From Pyronema omphalodes (Eukaryota > Ascomycota > Pezizomycetes > Pezizales > Pyronemataceae), in contig JAJJXM010000012.1 in NCBI GenBank assembly GCA_024516155.1, forward strand, positions 558,001 through 622,000: a stretch of 64,000 bases of DNA. The letters are read 5' to 3'. The notes below the pieces were generated by a model that did not search any database, had not been told where the DNA came from, and was given only the letters and a program-made list of their open reading frames with translations. Numbering within the stretch: position 1 is the first letter of the stretch; each line of letters begins with the position of its first letter. Of the stretch, positions 58,421 through 64,000 are shown piece after piece. The position numbers and the translations under genes were made by a program.

Positions 58421-58623
58421 TGGAGGACTTCCCATCGCTCTATAGCAACGGACGTGAGAGTCCATTTCACCACAAAAAAATATTTTCTATAGAACGCGAA
58501 TAGAGCACTAGGATAGACAGGGGGGTCCCTACCCCCCTGTCTATTCAGATTTTCTATTGCTATCGAATAGATGAAGTTGAGGTTGTTCTATCCACCCCCA
58601 ATAGAGCGATGGGAAGTCCTCCA
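58421..58623. mobile_element. 203-bp inverted-repeat element (MITE-like)
   Basis: Perfect 23-bp terminal inverted repeats at 58421-58443 and 58601-58623; each begins TGGAGGACTTCCCATCGCTC when read inward. The interior holds a perfect 14-bp hairpin (58513-58544) and other short inverted pieces. There is no coding capacity. No target-site duplication is obvious, so a MITE is likely but not proven. Confidence 0.6.
58513..58544. repeat. Perfect hairpin inside the 203-bp element
   Basis: ATAGACAGGGGGGT (58513-58526) and ACCCCCCTGTCTAT (58531-58544) are exact reverse complements, separated by the four bases CCCT. Confidence 0.95.
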
Positions 58624-60761
58624 CTAACATGCATAACAGGGCATCATAAGAGGGGGGGGGGGGGGGGGGGCAAGTGGTACTAGCGCTTGTATAAACTTTC
58701 AATATGGAAGATTGTGAAGAAGATATCAAGAAATTCAGATACTTCCGGCTGAAGATAGTGAACCAATACTCATTGAGATGACGGTTATTCTTCTGAGATA
58801 GCTGGGGAGACTCCAAAATTGTATAGATGAACAGTTTTGGAAATACTTATCACGCTTTATCACAGAATACGTAGCAAACAATTTGGATAGTTGAATAGAT
58901 AACTAGGATCTGAAGAAGGCGGGAGTTGTTTTCGTTGGTATGATCGGTTAGAAGCTCATGAGGATGACAATTTTCAGCAGCTGTTCACTGTCTGCTGAAA
59001 GTTTTTTCCTAGAGGATAGACTAAAGTTACAGCTCAAATTATTGGGATCACTGATGGTTGGGTTTTTGAGGTTTCCGTTTTTTAGCTGTGTTGCGATAGT
59101 TTTTGGGTTGTTGGTGTGTTATGTCCGAAGCGTTGCCATCAACCCTTGTTCCCAACTTCAACCGCTTATCCGACAATCTAATTCGCCTGAAATCGGTATA
59201 CCCTGAGAGGGACAGGCGATTACCTGTGAGTTTCGAGAGAACAAAAAAGCCAATTCTTAAGCCGAAGTGCTTCTAGATATCACTCTTCACGCTAATAAAC
59301 TGCCTCTTTAAGTCCCGGTTGTGTCAAAGGCAACAATAATCTCAATTCTGTACGCAATATCACCAATATCATTACCGGATCAAAACCATACATGTCTACA
59401 ATGGCCAATCCCACAACCAAAGCTTAAACCCCCCTGTAACTTTTTCTCCGACCAGTGGAGCTTCAACATTAACATATATCCGAGCAAAGGGTCTTCCGCT
59501 AATGATTACTATACCTGCATAATAAACTCCGAATCTTTATCCTCGTCACTGACACACTCGTGCGCATGCTTGTTAAAAAATATAGATAACAAGACAGCCC
59601 TGAGTCATGACGAGGATAATTGTTATGATTAGTATCCACATAATACATTGTGACACGCAATTCATGATTGGTGGTTGGTGAATCATGCCTTTATTGGCAT
59701 CTATATACACCAACTTTGACAGGCTTCGTGAGAGAGGCACTAGTCTGGCCGGTAATGGCTCGGAATCTGGAGAGACTATGTATGGTGGATATCTTACCCA
59801 GGCCTCCAAACTAATGGGACTTGAAATCTTGTGACCCGCGTATAAGAGTGAAGAAAAAAAGGACGATCCTGGAAAAAAAAGTGATGGAATACTAATCGTA
59901 TCGAGATGAATGGAGACTTATGTATGTATCGATGCCGAGGTGCATGCAGCGTGCTTTAGTCTGGTCTCGCTTATCTCAGCCAACGATGATGTTCAGGGTC
60001 TATAGATGCGTCGGTAATCGGGGTGTGGGCGGTTAATGGGAGGAGTAATGTCTTCGATATTGTGTCTAGATTTGGGAAGATAGAAAGAGGTTGAATTGGA
60101 ATTTGGAATTTGTAGGGTATTTGAGTTTCGTCAACTGAAAAACCTGGGTCTCTTTTATGATTGTGTCTGGAGGTTTGTAGATTACTGAATATTAGCCTTC
60201 CAGATGTGAGAGAAAAAGGAAAAGGAAAAGATGAAGTCGGAAGAATAATGCTTATGTGAAAAGCCCTGATTATGTTTGAGTCCTCGTTAAGTGTGTCTTC
60301 CTGATGGTACAACCAACACATCACTCGCACGGTCCCATAGCAGCACACACTACACACAGTGGCATGACTAATGAACCAATGAAGTATTTTAAAATACCAA
60401 ATTACCAAAAGAGAATATAACACCAAGTATCGATACCGAGGCACAGATATATCTACCATCAGCCAGCGAGGCGCTAGCACCCATACGGCATGCATCGAGA
60501 TTCAAACCAAACGATTTCAAGAATATAGAATAGCAGAAGCGTATTTTTCCTGCCTGTTATAACTTGATCATACGAGGAGTAGACTAAAGAATCAGGGCCC
60601 AATGAAACCTCGCGGTTTTCTTCTCGGCTGTTCCGTTCTTGCTCTCTAGCACCATGGTCTTCAATGTTGACTCTGTGTACATTCTCTGTAATCAAAATCC
60701 AGTTATATTATCGCTCGCAAGTTCGTGGAACCAACTGTGGCCATTCTTTATTCCATACTCA
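58624..60761. other. Intergenic, no supported gene
   Basis: Contains a 19-G run (58652-58670) and otherwise unremarkable AT-rich sequence. Short frames on both strands (up to about 174 codons at 60495-59971, minus) lack recognisable motifs. The part near 60700 is downstream of the candidate small gene. Confidence 0.5.
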
Positions 60762-61271
60762 TTAATTCTCACTATACCTAAGAACCCCCGGATCTGTTGC
60801 AGGATCAGATAGCAAGGCTCTACCCTTCTTAGGTTCCTTGCAGTTCGACAGATCCTGCTTGGCATCTGCTGTGTCAGTTTGAGGAGAATTTCAATGGATA
60901 GTTTTGGCCATGTCAGCTAAAGGTGGACAATTATCACAGAGTTTGACGGTATCTGATTGATTAGCTTTTGATTACTGTCCGGCGTCACTTGCCAAGTACC
61001 AAGCTAACAATTGACTAGCGGTTAGCGTTTAAGGTCGCGTATGACGTACGTAAGTAAACTCACCACCATCGCGAACAACAGACTGCCACGATCTGCGTAG
61101 ATATATTCGTGGATAGGTGAGTTCGGACTGGAAGGATTTAGCCGGGGCTTCGGGTGTGAAACTGGGCTGAGTTTCGAAGCCGAAATCTTACCTAAAGTCC
61201 AATGTGCCGGAGGCAATTTTCTTTTGGTTTTCTGCAACGTTTCTTTGGCGGGTGGTTTCTTTCGAAGACAT
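60762..61271 (-). CDS. Candidate 71-residue protein, three exons, unrecognised
   Basis: Three short open segments join with matching phases: 61271-61192 (MSSKETTRQRNVAENQKKIA, then SGTLDF), 61092-61064 (RSWQSVVRDG) and 60868-60762 (ADAKQDLSNCKEPKKGRALL, then SDPATDPGVLRYSEN and TAA). Donors are AG-GTAAGAT and GTG-GTGAGTT; acceptors are TACGCAG and GACACAG, the latter a CAGCAG tandem acceptor that would include or skip one codon. Introns would be 99 and 195 bp. The product is hydrophilic, without signal peptide or membrane segment. I recognise no family. Skipping the second splice would instead give a 47-residue product ending EFTYVRHTRP. The agreement of four splice sites with frame is encouraging but could be chance. 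Confidence 0.35.
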
Positions 61272-62121
61272 TTTCACACAAAACACAGTGCAGATTCGCT
61301 GGTTCAATTTCATCTGATGTGAAAATTAATAGCAGGTAGGTGGAGGTCGCTACGTTGAGGCTATATAGAGCTCGTATAATGTGAATATTTGCACCAGGTA
61401 GATAAGAATCACCACAACAGGACTCCATACCGAATATGAGTAGTTAAAATTATTCCATCAGGTCTATTCTGTGGCCTGTCTCGAGTAACCCGCTTTCCAG
61501 GGAATTTTACGATTTCCTAGCATCTTTCCTAGCTTTCTGTAGTACATGTAGAGTTTTTATTCATCTTCTTTCGAGGAAGTAGCCCATGGCGGAACGGTAT
61601 AGCTTACTGTGTCTATACACGTTCATACTAAGTGAGATGCCACTTTAGTATGCTTCCTCGTTCGAACCACAGTAATCAACTTTCCTATGCATTCGAAAGG
61701 CGCTTTACATCCCAATTCGCTTGGAATCAACCACACCTCCGTGGAGGAAAGTTCCCCGGAGTAAACCGGACAATGTAAATCCGAGCTATCGGTTGGAGGA
61801 TAGCATGCCCATCGGTTGCACCACCGGATCATGCTGATCAGCATGATGGGACCGCCAGGGAAAAGGATGCTCTGTCTGGTCGGTTCATGGATAACAAAAA
61901 AAAAACTTTTTTTCATCATGTGTGTGTTTTTTTTGTTTCGTTTGGCTTCCCTCAATTGATTTTTGAGTCATTAAGACAGCTATCATAAGCCCGATTCTAC
62001 CCAAATGACTACATAACAGCAATCTAACACAGCAACAAAAATCCTGTGACATCATAGAACGTTCAGCGCCGGTTGGATGAAGTCGCCTGGCGGACAAATG
62101 GCGCAATTAGCGCGCGAGCGT
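61272..62121. other. Intergenic, no supported gene
   Basis: Presumed promoter of the candidate small gene and filler up to the hAT-like insertion. No repeats of note and no credible frame. Confidence 0.5.
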
Positions 62122-62129
62122 CTAACGGC

Positions 62130-62879
62130 TAGGGATGCACACGAGACGAGCGGCTCGAGACGAGAGTTCGAGCTTTAGTCTCGAGACCGACGAGACTAGA
62201 TTTTCACGAGACGAGACGTCTCGAGACATTTTTTTCAAAAGCTCGAGATAAGCTCGAGACTTTTCGAGACATAGGAAATATATGTAAAATTTTGAAAAAA
62301 AAATGACGAAATAAAAATATAAAATATGCATAATTCATGAGGATTTCAGATAGCAGCAGAAGCCATACTGCGAGCTAGCTGGCCGAGTGCTAAGGTTTTT
62401 CTAATGTGAAAATTGTTATCCTAAAGAATGGGAATCGCTTGCTAGGCAAAACTACAACCGCAGTACTCCTCATCAAAAGTTGGAATGGACTCCCGGAGGT
62501 TTAGGATTGGGAAATGGAAGAGCACAAAGAACATGAAAATCCAGAAAGGCAATACTCGGAGGAATTGTGATTTTTTTTGTACTCATTTTATTTCCCCAGT
62601 TGCCTATTTTGATGACTAGGAAATAGGGGATGTCGAAGAGGAAGGGAATTGGAAAATGCAATATTCGGAGGAATTGTAGTTTCCTTTTTCAGTTCTTCTA
62701 TTTGTTCTTTTGATTTTTTCCTGTTTTTTATTTTTTATTTTTTCTGTTTGGCAAAAAGTCTCGAGCGTCTCGCCGAGACGCTCGAGACGTCCCGAGACTT
62801 ACGAGACCAAAATCCCACGAGACGAGACGTCTCGAGACCAAGCTCGGTCTCGTCTCGTCTCGTCTCGTGTGCATCCCTA
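62130..62879. mobile_element. Non-autonomous hAT-like DNA transposon, 750 bp
   Basis: The ends are perfect 21-bp inverted repeats (62130-62150 and 62859-62879) beginning TAGGGATGCACACGAGACGA. The flanks carry the identical octamer CTAACGGC (62122-62129 and 62880-62887). An 8-bp duplication and TAGGGATG-type ends are typical of the hAT superfamily. Subterminal regions on both sides are packed with CTCGAGAC/GAGACG motifs, including a near-perfect hairpin at 62758-62788. The centre has a diverged internal repeat (around 62545-62570 and 62655-62680) and no transposase frame, so mobility would need an enzyme encoded elsewhere. Confidence 0.88.
62758..62788. repeat. Subterminal hairpin of the hAT-like element
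   Basis: GTCTCGAGCGTCTCG and CGAGACGCTCGAGAC are exact reverse complements of 15 bp separated by a single C. The CTCGAG and GAGACG motifs in it recur throughout both ends of the element. Confidence 0.9.
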
Positions 62880-62887
62880 CTAACGGC

Positions 62888-64000
62888 GGCTTTCTCGACT
62901 ACTGAGATACACGTACCATTTGCGAGACGCCATCCTTATGTAGCATCGGGGAGAGGGGATTGTGAAAAAAAAATGGGGGAACAAATCATGAATTTGAAAT
63001 TTATACACAACTCGGGAGTATTATGATTTGAAGATAACTGAATAAACAACGTCCATCGAGCGTTAATCAAATCATAAATCAGCCATTATTCCTGAGCCAT
63101 GACCTCATACTCCCAAGTTGTTAAATGGCCGCGTTCAAACCCCCGGTGACGCAACCCCGGCTAAACACCCGTCGCATGAATCGAATTGCCATAGAATCAA
63201 CATTTTTGACCCATGAGGTCATACTCCGAGGTTTAGAACGGGCCGCGTTTGAACCCTCTTTGAGCCAATCCACAGTCACACCCGCACACGCTACCATAGT
63301 CTCTCCAATCCCCTCTTTAAATTGACCTTCCTCACCACAACCTCCTACAGAATGCAATAACAATCATGCACTACCTATACGGATGAGATCAATGACTCTG
63401 GAGTCTACCCCTACTCCTCTAACAAGTCTCATGAGGCTTCAGGTATGTTATACCTGCATGGTATACCTTTTTCGATATGCAAAACCCTTACTGTATCCAG
63501 TACTATCTACCTCCCTCCCTTTCCCCGACATCTTCGGGGCTCATGTCCCAAAGGGACATCCTACTTAGGAAATATCCCCATGGGATGTATACCATCTGGG
63601 TATCGCCAAATAAAACTTCACGGCGATAACGAACGACAACTCCTGGAACCCGTCCCCGGAGGGGGTCGCATGCCACCAATCAGCAATGAAGATCGATTCC
63701 ACACAATATTAAGCTCTACCCTGATCCTACCTGATTCGGTCTGATGTCGGCAACTCGCCGACCTTAAGGTCCCCTCCTGACCTGAGAGCCGTCCAGCTGC
63801 CCGGGCTCCGAACCATATCCCCACCAGGTAGCCTCCCTCAGCCTTTCGAGGCTACCTGTTCGGACCCCCGGTCCTTCCTTGGGGCCTGACCCGCACTCCT
63901 TCGGCCCCCGGAATTTCGAACTACATGACGGAACTGCAGCCTTCTAGCAGAAAATCTCTAGCTGAGCCCTCTCAGCTGCTCGGGGTCCGAACCGAATCCC
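62888..64000. other. Terminal region with diverged repeats, cut by window edge
   Basis: 63090-63270 contains two diverged copies of a segment with ATGACCTCAT/ATGAGGTCAT, GGCCGCGTT and AACCC. From about 63500 the sequence becomes GC-rich. CAGCTGCCCGGGCTCCGAAC (63794) and CAGCTGCTCGGGGTCCGAAC (63973) are related copies about 180 bp apart. It looks like part of a larger repeat that continues beyond the window. No gene is supported. Confidence 0.45.
63825..63858. repeat. 11-bp perfect hairpin in GC-rich repeat
   Basis: CAGGTAGCCTC (63825-63835) and GAGGCTACCTG (63848-63858) are exact reverse complements with a 12-base loop. Confidence 0.9.

Overview
The window reads as nuclear DNA of a filamentous ascomycete (Pezizomycotina). 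Genes are broken by short introns (about 46 to 270 bp) with GT..AG ends. The gene set is fungal: SCY1-type pseudokinase, HbrB/Bit61 TORC2 subunit, cyanovirin-N homolog, secreted tyrosinase, dipeptidyl peptidase III. Long gene-free stretches are full of microsatellites, homopolymers and small transposons. The class cannot be fixed from the sequence alone. No rRNA gene, CRISPR array or canonical free-standing tRNA was seen.

Layout. 1-25.2 kb is the gene-rich part: SCY1-like pseudokinase (-), complex I ESSS/NDUFB11-type subunit (-), mitochondrial branched-chain aminotransferase (-), an unrecognised protein with a mitochondrial-looking leader and an acidic tail (+), a METTL7-like methyltransferase (+), a CVNH lectin (-), dipeptidyl peptidase III (+) and a large AT-hook protein (+). 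A tRNA-derived SINE with a perfect 14-bp target-site duplication sits at 12.6-12.97 kb. 25.2-37.6 kb is gene-free and repeat-rich; it holds a 1.7-kb element with inverted ends and dense arrays of a TTTAAACACC-type motif. 37.6-42.1 kb carries HbrB (-) and HMG-CoA lyase (-). 42.1-52.4 kb shows no gene I can support. 52.4-55.05 kb is a four-exon tyrosinase with an unusual Pro/Ala-rich, Cys-containing C-terminal extension. 55-64 kb is again gene-poor: a perfect 20-bp minisatellite, a 203-bp inverted-repeat element with an internal hairpin, a candidate 71-residue three-exon gene, a 750-bp hAT-like non-autonomous transposon with an 8-bp target-site duplication, and a GC-rich repeat cut by the window edge.

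Function. The genes do not form a metabolic cluster. Several are mitochondrial (complex I subunit, aminotransferase, HMG-CoA lyase, probably the unknown protein and possibly one form of dipeptidyl peptidase III). The aminotransferase and HMG-CoA lyase act at the first and last steps of leucine breakdown but lie 32 kb apart. The most notable material is the set of four different small mobile elements whose ends can be read directly, and the domain architecture of the tyrosinase and the AT-hook protein. Exon joins were made by hand from splice-site sequence and reading-frame continuity. No database search was possible.
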